5,265 bases of DNA from Sediminibacterium sp. (GTDB taxonomy: Bacteria; Bacteroidota; Bacteroidia; Chitinophagales; Chitinophagaceae), in NCBI GenBank assembly GCA_017987615.1, contig JAGNTI010000108.1:1-5265 (forward strand), given 5' to 3'. This document shows positions 1 through 5,265 of this stretch, piece after piece. Made by a program: the position numbers and the translations under genes. Positions within the stretch are counted from its first letter, which is position 1; the number at the start of each line of letters is the position of its first letter. The notes under the pieces were generated by a model. The model was not told the DNA's origin. It worked only from the letters and a program-made list of their open reading frames with translations, and did not search any database.

Positions 1-1815
1 AATGATCTGCTCAAAAAGAGGTGGGGCTTTAACGGATTTGTGATTTCAGATGCTGGCGCCGTGGGCGGCGCCAATGTTTTACATTATACAGCAAAAGATT
101 ACCCAGATGCAGGCAAAAATGCCGTTAATAATGGCCTAGACGTTATATTTCAAACAGCACAAGAACATTACAAACTATTTATCCCTCCATTTTTAAATGG
201 TCAAATCAATCAAGAACGTTTAGATGATGCAGTTAGTCGTGTACTAAGAGCAAAGTTTGAACTGGGTTTATTTGAAACACCATACCTCGATATTAAAGCA
301 ACAGAATCTGCAAATTTTGAAGCTGCACATAAAAAAATAGCACTAGAAGCAGCACTAGAATCGGTTGTATTACTACAAAACAAAAATGCATTATTACCCA
401 TTTCAACTGCTACACAAAGTATTGCCCTGATTGGCACAGACGCCACCGAAGCAAGACTGGGCGGGTATAGTGGACCAGGCACCAAAAAAGTGAGTATACT
501 TGATGGTATGCTACAAAAATATGGCGCTAGTAAAATTGTTACTGCAGCTGGACCAGGCCGAGATAGTAAAAACTGGAACATCATACCAAGTAAATATTTG
601 TCGACTACGCAAGACAACCAAACACAAGAAGGACTTACTGCACAATATTTTAATGGCATAGAATTTGGAAACAATCCTACCCTACAAAGAATTGACAAAA
701 CGATTAATTTTCATTGGACCATTTCTACCCCTGATCAAGCAATTAATCCAGAATTCTTCTGTGCAAAATGGACCGGAAATATTAGAGCCCCTAAAACAGG
801 AACCTACAAAATAGGCTTGTCTGGCAATGATGGCTTTAAATTATATATCAACAATCAACTCATCATCAACAATTGGGATAAGCAAAGCTTTCACACAAGC
901 CTCGTTGATTACAATTTTACAGCAGGAAATAATTATCCCATTCGAGTTGAATTTAAAGAGCCAAATGGCAATTCAACCATCAAATTAATTTGGAATGTGG
1001 ATGTCGTTAATACGGTAGAAGAAAAAATAACTGAAGCGGTTGCTGTTGCACAAAAATCAAAAGTAGCAGTGGTTGTAGTTGGACTTGAAGAAGGTGAATT
1101 TAGAGATAGAGCTTCTTTACAATTACCTGGCGAACAAGAACAGCTTATCCAAAGAGTTGCAGCCACAGGCACACCAACGGTTGTTGTGATTGTTGGTGGA
1201 AGCGCCGTAACCATGGGTAATTGGATGGACAAAGTAAGCAGTATTGTAGACGTTTGGTACCCAGGTGAAGAAGGCGGACATGCAGTGGCAGCAGTACTTT
1301 CAGGCGCATATAATCCAGGCGGAAAACTTCCGATTACATTTCCTGTAAGTGAAGCGCAACTTCCACTCGTTTACAACCACAAACCAACCGGACGTGGTGA
1401 TGATTATGAAAATTTAACTGGACTTCCTTTATTTCCATTTGGATATGGACTTAGCTATACCAGTTTTGAATATAGTAATTTGATCATTGAAAAACCCATT
1501 ACAAAAAAAGGAGACCGAATAAATATTTCCTTTGTTGTTACAAATACTGGCAAACTTGCAGGAGATGAAGTTGCTCAATTGTACCTTAGAGATCAAATTG
1601 CTTCGGTGGCAAGACCTGTTCAAGCATTAAAAGGATTTGAGAGAATTCATTTAGCAGCAGGTGCATCCAAAACCATTAAGCTTACGCTACATTCAGAAGA
1701 CTTTGAAATGCTGAATGAAAAAATGGAGACGGTTATTGAGCCTGGAGATTTCACCATTATGATTGGAAGTTCATCGAGAGATATTAGACTTAAAAAAACA
1801 GTAACCCTTCAATAA
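1..1815 (+). CDS. Glycoside hydrolase family 3 enzyme with PA14 insert, 5' end missing (beta-glucosidase-like)
   Basis: The reading frame is open from base 1, so the gene starts upstream; the GTG at 40 is an internal valine codon. 604 residues are present (numbered from base 1). The window opens near the end of the TIM barrel: GFNGFVISD carries the catalytic nucleophile Asp17 (bases 49-51). An alpha/beta sandwich domain follows, with the likely acid/base Glu366 in GEFRDR ahead of LQLPGEQ, then PGEEGGHAVAAVLSG and GGKLPITFP. A PA14 domain (about residues 209-335: LTAQYF, GTYKIGLSGNDGFKLYINN) interrupts this domain, as in Kluyveromyces marxianus BglI, where PA14 shapes the substrate pocket. YNHKPTGR and FPFGYGLSY precede a fibronectin-III-like domain (about 500-598: VTNTGKLAGDEVAQLYLRD). 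The family hydrolyses beta-glucosides, beta-xylosides and related glycosides with retention of configuration; substrate cannot be fixed here. The residue after the nucleophile is Ala rather than the Trp common in beta-glucosidases. Any signal peptide lies outside the window. Roughly 250-300 N-terminal residues are missing, judged from family length. Confidence 0.95.
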   Translation, partial: NDLLKKRWGFNGFVISDAGAVGGANVLHYTAKDYPDAGKNAVNNGLDVIFQTAQEHYKLFIPPFLNGQINQERLDDAVSRVLRAKFELGLFETPYLDIKATESANFEAAHKKIALEAALESVVLLQNKNALLPISTATQSIALIGTDATEARLGGYSGPGTKKVSILDGMLQKYGASKIVTAAGPGRDSKNWNIIPSKYLSTTQDNQTQEGLTAQYFNGIEFGNNPTLQRIDKTINFHWTISTPDQAINPEFFCAKWTGNIRAPKTGTYKIGLSGNDGFKLYINNQLIINNWDKQSFHTSLVDYNFTAGNNYPIRVEFKEPNGNSTIKLIWNVDVVNTVEEKITEAVAVAQKSKVAVVVVGLEEGEFRDRASLQLPGEQEQLIQRVAATGTPTVVVIVGGSAVTMGNWMDKVSSIVDVWYPGEEGGHAVAAVLSGAYNPGGKLPITFPVSEAQLPLVYNHKPTGRGDDYENLTGLPLFPFGYGLSYTSFEYSNLIIEKPITKKGDRINISFVVTNTGKLAGDEVAQLYLRDQIASVARPVQALKGFERIHLAAGASKTIKLTLHSEDFEMLNEKMETVIEPGDFTIMIGSSSRDIRLKKTVTLQ

Positions 1816-1817
1816 TA

Positions 1818-2549
1818 TTAACTATTCCAAATACGCCAAGACTGTTCGGCCTGTTCAACAAACATTTGTTGACCATTTTGAATGGTCGCGCCCATTTGTT
1901 TCCCTTTAGCTAAAAACCTGGACTCTGCTGGGTTGTAGGTTAAATCAAACAAGTGATGGGCAGGCGTTAATAATTCGTAAGGGATAGCTGGGCAATCATC
2001 GATTTTCGGAAACATTCCAAGGGGTGTGGTATTTATAATGAGTGTATGCGCTGCCATTACAGAGGCGTCTAACTGATCGTAAGCAAACTGTTCACTAGTA
2101 GCTGTGCGCGATACATAGGTAAAAGCAATCCCTAGTTTTTGAAGCACGTACACAATGGCAAGTGCAGCGCCTCCTGTTCCTAAAACGAGTGCCTTATTAT
2201 GCGTAGGCTTTAAAAAAGGAACCAATGAATTTTCAAATCCTATAACATCGGTATTATAGCCAATTAATTTACCATCCTCTATTTTTACGCAATTGCAAGC
2301 CCCTACTTCTTCAACAGCTTTTGAACGCTCAGTTAAAAAAGCAAGCACTTCTTTTTTATAAGGAATGGTGATATTAAACCCACACAAATCAGGATGGGAT
2401 TGTAAGATTTCATGCAAATCAGTAATAGAAGGAATCGAAAATCTTTCGTACATACAATCTTCGATTCCTTCCTCTGTAAACTTATGTGTAAAATATTGCT
2501 GCGACAATGAATGCGTTAAAGGATAACCAATGAGTCCATAACGTTTCAT
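1818..2549 (-). CDS. aroE: Shikimate dehydrogenase (NADP+)
   Basis: Cytosolic enzyme reducing 3-dehydroshikimate to shikimate with NADPH, the fourth step of the chorismate pathway to aromatic amino acids. The 243-residue protein is complete, compared with about 272 in E. coli. The N-terminal substrate domain has GYPLTHSLS (Ser14 and Ser16 bind shikimate), NITIPYK with the catalytic Lys65, Asn86 in GACNCV, and NTDVIGF with catalytic Asp101. The nucleotide domain has the glycine-rich loop GTGGAA (124-129), then SRT (147-149), whose Arg148 is placed to hold the NADP 2'-phosphate, then INTTPLGM (172-179) and DLTYNP (202-207). NGQQMFVEQA at 225-234 is the usual C-terminal substrate-contact segment. 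All key residues are present, so it should be active. The ATG at 2549 leads straight into the family's first strand (KRYGLIG). It sits 7 bp after the ComA-like gene's stop, with only a weak GAG Shine-Dalgarno-like match, suggesting one transcript and coupled translation. Confidence 0.97.
   Translation of the reverse strand: MKRYGLIGYPLTHSLSQQYFTHKFTEEGIEDCMYERFSIPSITDLHEILQSHPDLCGFNITIPYKKEVLAFLTERSKAVEEVGACNCVKIEDGKLIGYNTDVIGFENSLVPFLKPTHNKALVLGTGGAALAIVYVLQKLGIAFTYVSRTATSEQFAYDQLDASVMAAHTLIINTTPLGMFPKIDDCPAIPYELLTPAHHLFDLTYNPAESRFLAKGKQMGATIQNGQQMFVEQAEQSWRIWNS
1856..1887. repeat. Two adjacent small inverted repeats inside the aroE 3' end
   Basis: CAACAAA at 1856-1862 pairs with TTTGTTG at 1865-1871 across CA (realistically a 6-bp stem with a 4-base loop). 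GACCAT at 1871-1876 pairs with ATGGTC at 1882-1887 across a 5-base loop. They share base 1871 and encode the NGQQMFVEQ segment of AroE. Neither is followed by a T tract, so a classical terminator is not supported. The structure may be incidental to coding. Confidence 0.4.
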
Positions 2550-2556
2550 AGCTCGC

Positions 2557-3318
2557 TTACTTATTTAAGTATAATTCGAAAGTGTCGCCTCTAAGTCCTA
2601 TACGCATTGCTTCTAAGGCAATGATCTCATGAGGTGGAATATTACCTAAATTCACATTGCAACCGATAAGCTCAAGGAAATATAATTGCTGTGCTTTTTG
2701 AGGCGCTTCCCAGATTATTTTCTCTTCCGGAATTTGTGTTAAAATTTCTTGCACCAACCCTTCGCGCACTTCCCCACTTCCTCTGTAAATACCAACATTA
2801 CCTGCCTCACGCGCTTCTGCAATAACATAGGTAGCACCCGCTTCAAGCTCTGCTCTCATGAGTTCGATCCATTTGTAAGGCGGAATAATATGAGCAGCAT
2901 CTTTACTACCCACTTCACTATAAATGGTAAAGTGTTTGGCTAGCTTTTCAATTAAACCACATTTTTCAGTGTGCGGAATGCTGATAGATCCATCACTCAC
3001 TTCCATATAGGTAATGCCGTAATCTTTGCAAACACTTATATAGTCATCTAACTGACCACGCACTAAAAAGGCTTCAAATAAAGTACCCCCAAAATAAAGT
3101 GGAATATTATAAGACTGATAAGCTTCTATTTTTTGCTTGAGATTGGGTGTTACAAAAGAAGTTCCAAATCCCAATTTAACGACATCAGAATGAGGACCAC
3201 CCACACTCATAAAATTATGCACTTCGTTTATACTTAATCCCTTGTCCATTACCATGGTTAAACCCGAAGTTCTTGGCTGCGCGGTACGCACTGGAATTTG
3301 AGATAAATTAAAATTCAT
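2557..3318 (-). CDS. comA: Phosphosulfolactate synthase family protein (ComA-like)
   Basis: Members of this TIM-barrel family (Pfam ComA) add sulfite to phosphoenolpyruvate to give (2R)-phosphosulfolactate, the first step of coenzyme M synthesis in methanogens and of sulfolactate synthesis in Bacillus (YitD). At 253 residues it is full length for the family. Conserved blocks in order: PRTSGLTMVMDKGL (15-28), VVKLGFGTS (46-54), GGTLFE (77-82), EVSDGSISIP (106-115), SEVGSKD (134-140), IAEARE (166-171), WEAPQKAQQ (203-211), NVNLGNI (221-227) and the terminal ALEAMRIGLRGDT (234-246). Lys139 in SEVGSKD probably matches the active-site lysine proposed for the Methanocaldococcus enzyme. No signal peptide or membrane segment; cytosolic. 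Neither a ComB phosphatase nor a ComC dehydrogenase lies nearby, and Bacteroidota do not make coenzyme M, so the product may feed cysteate and sulfonolipids, or the substrate may differ. The plant heat-stress protein HSA32 belongs to the same family, so membership alone does not prove the activity. This is not the competence regulator ComA. Confidence 0.9.
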   Translation of the reverse strand: MNFNLSQIPVRTAQPRTSGLTMVMDKGLSINEVHNFMSVGGPHSDVVKLGFGTSFVTPNLKQKIEAYQSYNIPLYFGGTLFEAFLVRGQLDDYISVCKDYGITYMEVSDGSISIPHTEKCGLIEKLAKHFTIYSEVGSKDAAHIIPPYKWIELMRAELEAGATYVIAEAREAGNVGIYRGSGEVREGLVQEILTQIPEEKIIWEAPQKAQQLYFLELIGCNVNLGNIPPHEIIALEAMRIGLRGDTFELYLNK

Positions 3319-3341
3319 AGTTCTAATTTTTTACTGAAATG

Positions 3342-3349
3342 CAAAAATA
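3342..3349 (-). promoter_or_regulatory. Candidate -7 box upstream of the ComA-like gene
   Basis: On the minus strand TATTTTTG matches TAnnTTTG exactly and lies 23 bases before the ATG at 3318. No TTG or TTTG is found at the usual 19-23 bp upstream: the nearest TTTG copies lie 7 bp and 38 bp away. It may be a weak internal promoter for the ComA-like and aroE pair, or a chance match in AT-rich DNA. Confidence 0.3.
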
Positions 3350-3402
3350 AGTTAAACAAATGACTTTTTAAGGCTGATTATAGAGGGCAAATTTTGATGA
3401 TC

Positions 3403-4824
3403 CTACATTTTTCGTCGACGCTTAAGCCTGGCAATAACATCTACCACTTGCGTATTTTGAAGAATAGACGGCCTGATATCTATAAATTTTTTCAAAAGCT
3501 TAGGGGCAGCAATCATTGCCTGCTCTAGTAACAGCAAACCCTCTTTTGATTTTCCAACTAAAAATAAAATGGCGCTTTGGTAAAATAAAAATATAGGCTT
3601 ATGATCTGTGGCGATAAGTGCATTTTTACTTTGCAATAAAGCTTCATCAAAATATTCGGCAGTTAGCAGACAATTAATTAATGCTTCCCAACCCGAAACA
3701 TTTTTAGGCTTGTGTTTTACAACAACGCCAAAGTAATGTACCGCTTCTTTGAATTGACCAAGATTGGCTTTACACTCTCCCATCGCCAAATTATATTCTG
3801 TAATGGCACGGTGCATGCGCATTGCATTTTCAAGTTGTTTCACGGCAGGTTGCCACTGCTTTTCCAACATATACGTAACTGCAATTTTATAATAGAGTTT
3901 ACTATCGTCTGGATTTAAATGAACTGCTTTTTTATAATAAAATCTAGCTTGTGCAATCTTACCCATTTTATGGTAACAATGGCCAATCGCCTCGTATATC
4001 ACGTCTTCAGGCCTTGATAATGCTACTACTTTTTCAAGCACTTCAACTGCTTCTTTATATTTACGAAGGCGCAAATACGCATCCCCCATATTACGGTAGG
4101 CATAGTCAAATTTATCATCAATCGCAACTGCATATTGATACGCATCAATAGATTTTTCGTAGAGTTTTAATCCTTGATATGCAGCGGCCAAATTAAACCA
4201 AGCCAACTCACTATAAGGTAATTGATCAATTATTTTTTGATGCAACTTGATACTCTCTTCATTACGTCCAGTGTAGTCTGTCCAGAAACAAATTTTATAC
4301 AGCGCTTCTTCGTTAGCGGGCTCTTGTTCTAAAATAAGCACTAAACAATCAAAAACTTTTTCGAAAGATTCATAATCGTCGTAGACATCTGCTAATTCAA
4401 AAAGAAGATCCACCTTTTCATCCCCCTCAAATTTTTGAATGGCAGCTTCCAAAAGTTCGGCGGCTTTTTCTGGTTGATCAAGTGCTAAATAAGCATCCGT
4501 TTTTAAGATATATAAATCAATGTCTGAGTTGTCATAGAGTTCTGAGGTTTCTAAAATATCTAGCGCATCTAAATAACGTTTATCAACAATTAGTAAATCG
4601 GCTTTTTTAATCATTAGAGCAGAGGCAAAAGGAAATTGAGTCAAACCAATTTCAACTGCTTCTAAAGCCTCTTTTACATTGTCTTTTTCGTCGAAATAGT
4701 CAATAATGCGCAAAAAGGCGTCCTCTTCCAAAAATCTGTGCTGGCGTCCAAGCTTGAGATTCCGGTACTGCTGAAGCAGTTCTTTGAGGGATTCCCGGTC
4801 TTCTTGGTATCTATTTTGGCTCAT
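3403..4824 (-). CDS. Tetratricopeptide repeat (TPR) protein
   Basis: A complete 473-residue protein made almost wholly of TPR helical hairpins. A charged, glutamine-rich N-terminus of about 30 residues is followed by some ten to twelve consecutive units of about 34 residues from residue 33 to 441. The clearest are 101-134 (YILKTDAYLALDQPEKAAELLEAA), 204-237 (AWFNLAAAYQGLKLYEKSIDAYQYA), 238-271 (AYRNMGDAYLRLRKYKEAVEVLEK) and 273-305 (AIGHCYHKMGKIAQARFYYKKA), all with the expected small residues at positions 8, 20 and 27. The C-terminus is strongly basic (KRRRKM). There is no signal peptide, membrane segment or enzymatic domain, so it is probably a cytosolic scaffold; its partner cannot be told. 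The ATG at 4824 is the first sensible start, lacks a Shine-Dalgarno sequence and lies about 18 bases beyond a candidate promoter. It is co-directional with the ComA-like and aroE genes, 84 bp upstream of the former, so it may head the same operon. Confidence 0.92.
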   Translation of the reverse strand: MSQNRYQEDRESLKELLQQYRNLKLGRQHRFLEEDAFLRIIDYFDEKDNVKEALEAVEIGLTQFPFASALMIKKADLLIVDKRYLDALDILETSELYDNSDIDLYILKTDAYLALDQPEKAAELLEAAIQKFEGDEKVDLLFELADVYDDYESFEKVFDCLVLILEQEPANEEALYKICFWTDYTGRNEESIKLHQKIIDQLPYSELAWFNLAAAYQGLKLYEKSIDAYQYAVAIDDKFDYAYRNMGDAYLRLRKYKEAVEVLEKVVALSRPEDVIYEAIGHCYHKMGKIAQARFYYKKAVHLNPDDSKLYYKIAVTYMLEKQWQPAVKQLENAMRMHRAITEYNLAMGECKANLGQFKEAVHYFGVVVKHKPKNVSGWEALINCLLTAEYFDEALLQSKNALIATDHKPIFLFYQSAILFLVGKSKEGLLLLEQAMIAAPKLLKKFIDIRPSILQNTQVVDVIARLKRRRKM

Positions 4825-4841
4825 TACTGAAAGGAATTAAC

Positions 4842-4872
4842 CTAAAATAGACCAAAAATCAAGGTTTTCCAA
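4842..4872 (-). promoter_or_regulatory. Candidate promoter of the TPR gene
   Basis: Reading the minus strand, TTG at 4872-4870 is followed after 20 bp by TATTTTAG at 4849-4842, one mismatch from the -7 consensus TAnnTTTG. The predicted start of transcription would lie near 4838, leaving a leader of about 14 bases before the ATG at 4824. It may drive the TPR gene and, by readthrough, the ComA-like and aroE genes. Confidence 0.45.
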
Positions 4873-4923
4873 CAATCCAGACAACAATTTATGAACATCT
4901 CTGTTCTATTAATGATTTGGTAA

Positions 4924-4953
4924 TTGTGAAATAATTAAGAATCCATACCTTTG
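4924..4953 (+). promoter_or_regulatory. Bacteroidetes-type promoter of the secreted-protein gene
   Basis: TTG at 4924-4926, a 19-bp spacer and TACCTTTG at 4946-4953 match the Bacteroidetes -33 and -7 consensus (TTG/TTTG and TAnnTTTG) with no mismatch in the -7 box. The box ends only 5 bases before the ATG at 4959, so the transcript would be leaderless or have a leader of a few bases. The match is seen in the sequence; activity is inferred. Confidence 0.7.
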
Positions 4954-4958
4954 CAGTA

Positions 4959-5265
4959 ATGAAACGCAGTAAACTTATACTTACTTTAACCTTAGCTGTT
5001 ACCCTACTTGTTGGGGTGCAAACAGGTTATGCTGCGTTTACATTGAGTGGGGTTTCTACAGAAAAAAGAGGTAAGCAATCTAAGTTTACACTCAAAAACT
5101 TAACCTTACTGAATTCTAAAAGCTTATCCTATAGCTCACTTAAGTCAACAATGCAATACAAAAGCATTCAAACTTTAGGTCTTCAATTAAAAGGAAACAA
5201 CAATACAGAAATGAACTCAATGCTTCGTTTTGATAACGGCAACAGTTCATTTGTATTCCCTTATA
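4959..5265 (+). CDS. Secreted protein of unknown function, 3' end beyond window
   Basis: The frame opens with ATG at 4959 and continues without a stop to the window end, giving 102 residues. The first 25 form a textbook Sec signal peptide: a basic start (MKRSK), a hydrophobic core (LILTLTLAVTLLVGV) and a signal peptidase I site G-Y-A before Ala26. There is no lipobox cysteine, so it is not a lipoprotein. The mature part (AFTLSGVSTEKRGKQSKFTL onward) is rich in Ser, Thr, Lys, Asn and Leu, has no cysteine so far, and has alternating polar and hydrophobic residues suggesting beta structure. I recognise no family. The start is secure because an in-frame TAA lies at 4932-4934 with no other start codon in between, and the signal peptide begins at once. 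There is no Shine-Dalgarno sequence. It likely acts in the periplasm or at the surface. It is transcribed away from the TPR gene from its own promoter. Confidence 0.85.
   Translation, partial: MKRSKLILTLTLAVTLLVGVQTGYAAFTLSGVSTEKRGKQSKFTLKNLTLLNSKSLSYSSLKSTMQYKSIQTLGLQLKGNNNTEMNSMLRFDNGNSSFVFPY

Larger units (their letters stand above)
4825..4958. other. Divergent intergenic region
   Basis: These 134 AT-rich bases separate the divergent TPR and secreted-protein genes and hold both candidate promoters, whose -33 elements lie about 50 bp apart. CAACAAT occurs twice in direct orientation (4870-4876 and 4882-4888, 12 bp apart); the first copy overlaps the TPR -33 element. I see no rho-independent terminator, small ORF or structured RNA here. 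Confidence 0.6.

Noticed and set aside
40..42. GTG at 40 as the start of the GH3 protein
   Set aside because: The frame is open upstream to base 1 and codes for the conserved GFNGF block before the nucleophile, so the real start lies outside the window.
210..698. 162-codon open frame on the minus strand inside the GH3 gene
   Set aside because: It is antisense to a well-supported GH3 coding region, resembles no family, and has a low-complexity Ser/Cys-rich composition typical of a shadow frame. The same holds for 933-1232 and 1429-1623 on the minus strand.
2749..2943. 64-codon plus-strand frame within the ComA-like gene
   Set aside because: Antisense shadow of a conserved gene; no promoter, no family resemblance.
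3319..3402. Possible terminator or small RNA in the TPR to ComA-like gap
   Set aside because: Only AT-rich sequence with no stable stem followed by a T tract on the minus strand.
3712..4151. Two plus-strand frames (3712-3918 and 3951-4151) inside the TPR gene
   Set aside because: Antisense shadows; their repeated Leu/Gln/His content reflects the complement of TPR codons.
4922..4936. AATT-N7-AATT inverted repeat upstream of the secreted gene as an operator
   Set aside because: A 4-bp AT-only half-site is too weak to separate from background in this AT-rich region.

Overview
The window looks like a low-GC chromosomal segment from a Bacteroidota bacterium, probably of the Chitinophagaceae type. 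Three signs point there: upstream sites fit the Bacteroidetes sigma factor consensus (-33 TTG/TTTG, -7 TAnnTTTG), start codons lack strong Shine-Dalgarno sequences, and the protein families (PA14-containing GH3, ComA-like synthase, long TPR protein) are common in that phylum. The assignment to family level is inference. There is no sign of phage, transposon, CRISPR, tRNA or rRNA.

Layout. (1) Positions 1-1815, plus strand: the 3' part of a family 3 glycoside hydrolase, entered just before its catalytic nucleophile, with a PA14 domain inserted in the second catalytic domain and a C-terminal fibronectin-III-like domain. (2) Positions 1818-4824, minus strand: three co-directional genes, read as TPR-repeat protein (4824-3403), phosphosulfolactate synthase family protein (3318-2557) and shikimate dehydrogenase aroE (2549-1818). 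The last two are 7 bp apart and almost certainly co-transcribed. The TPR gene lies 84 bp upstream of the second, with a possible extra promoter in that gap. (3) Positions 4825-4958: a short divergent promoter region. (4) Positions 4959-5265, plus strand: the 5' end of an unrecognised secreted protein that runs off the window. It has a clear signal peptide and a very well formed promoter almost touching its start codon.

How the genes fit together. AroE is a housekeeping enzyme of aromatic amino acid synthesis. The ComA-like enzyme, if it has the activity of its family, joins PEP and sulfite to make phosphosulfolactate, a route to sulfonates such as cysteate, which some Bacteroidota need for sulfonolipids. 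No other step of that route is visible, so its role here is open. The GH3 enzyme belongs to glycan degradation and meets aroE tail to tail, with only 2 bp between the stop codons. Most of the window is ordinary conserved sequence. The points most worth a second look are the aroE-coupled ComA homologue, the near-leaderless secreted gene, and a CAGTAA motif recurring next to all three proposed promoters.
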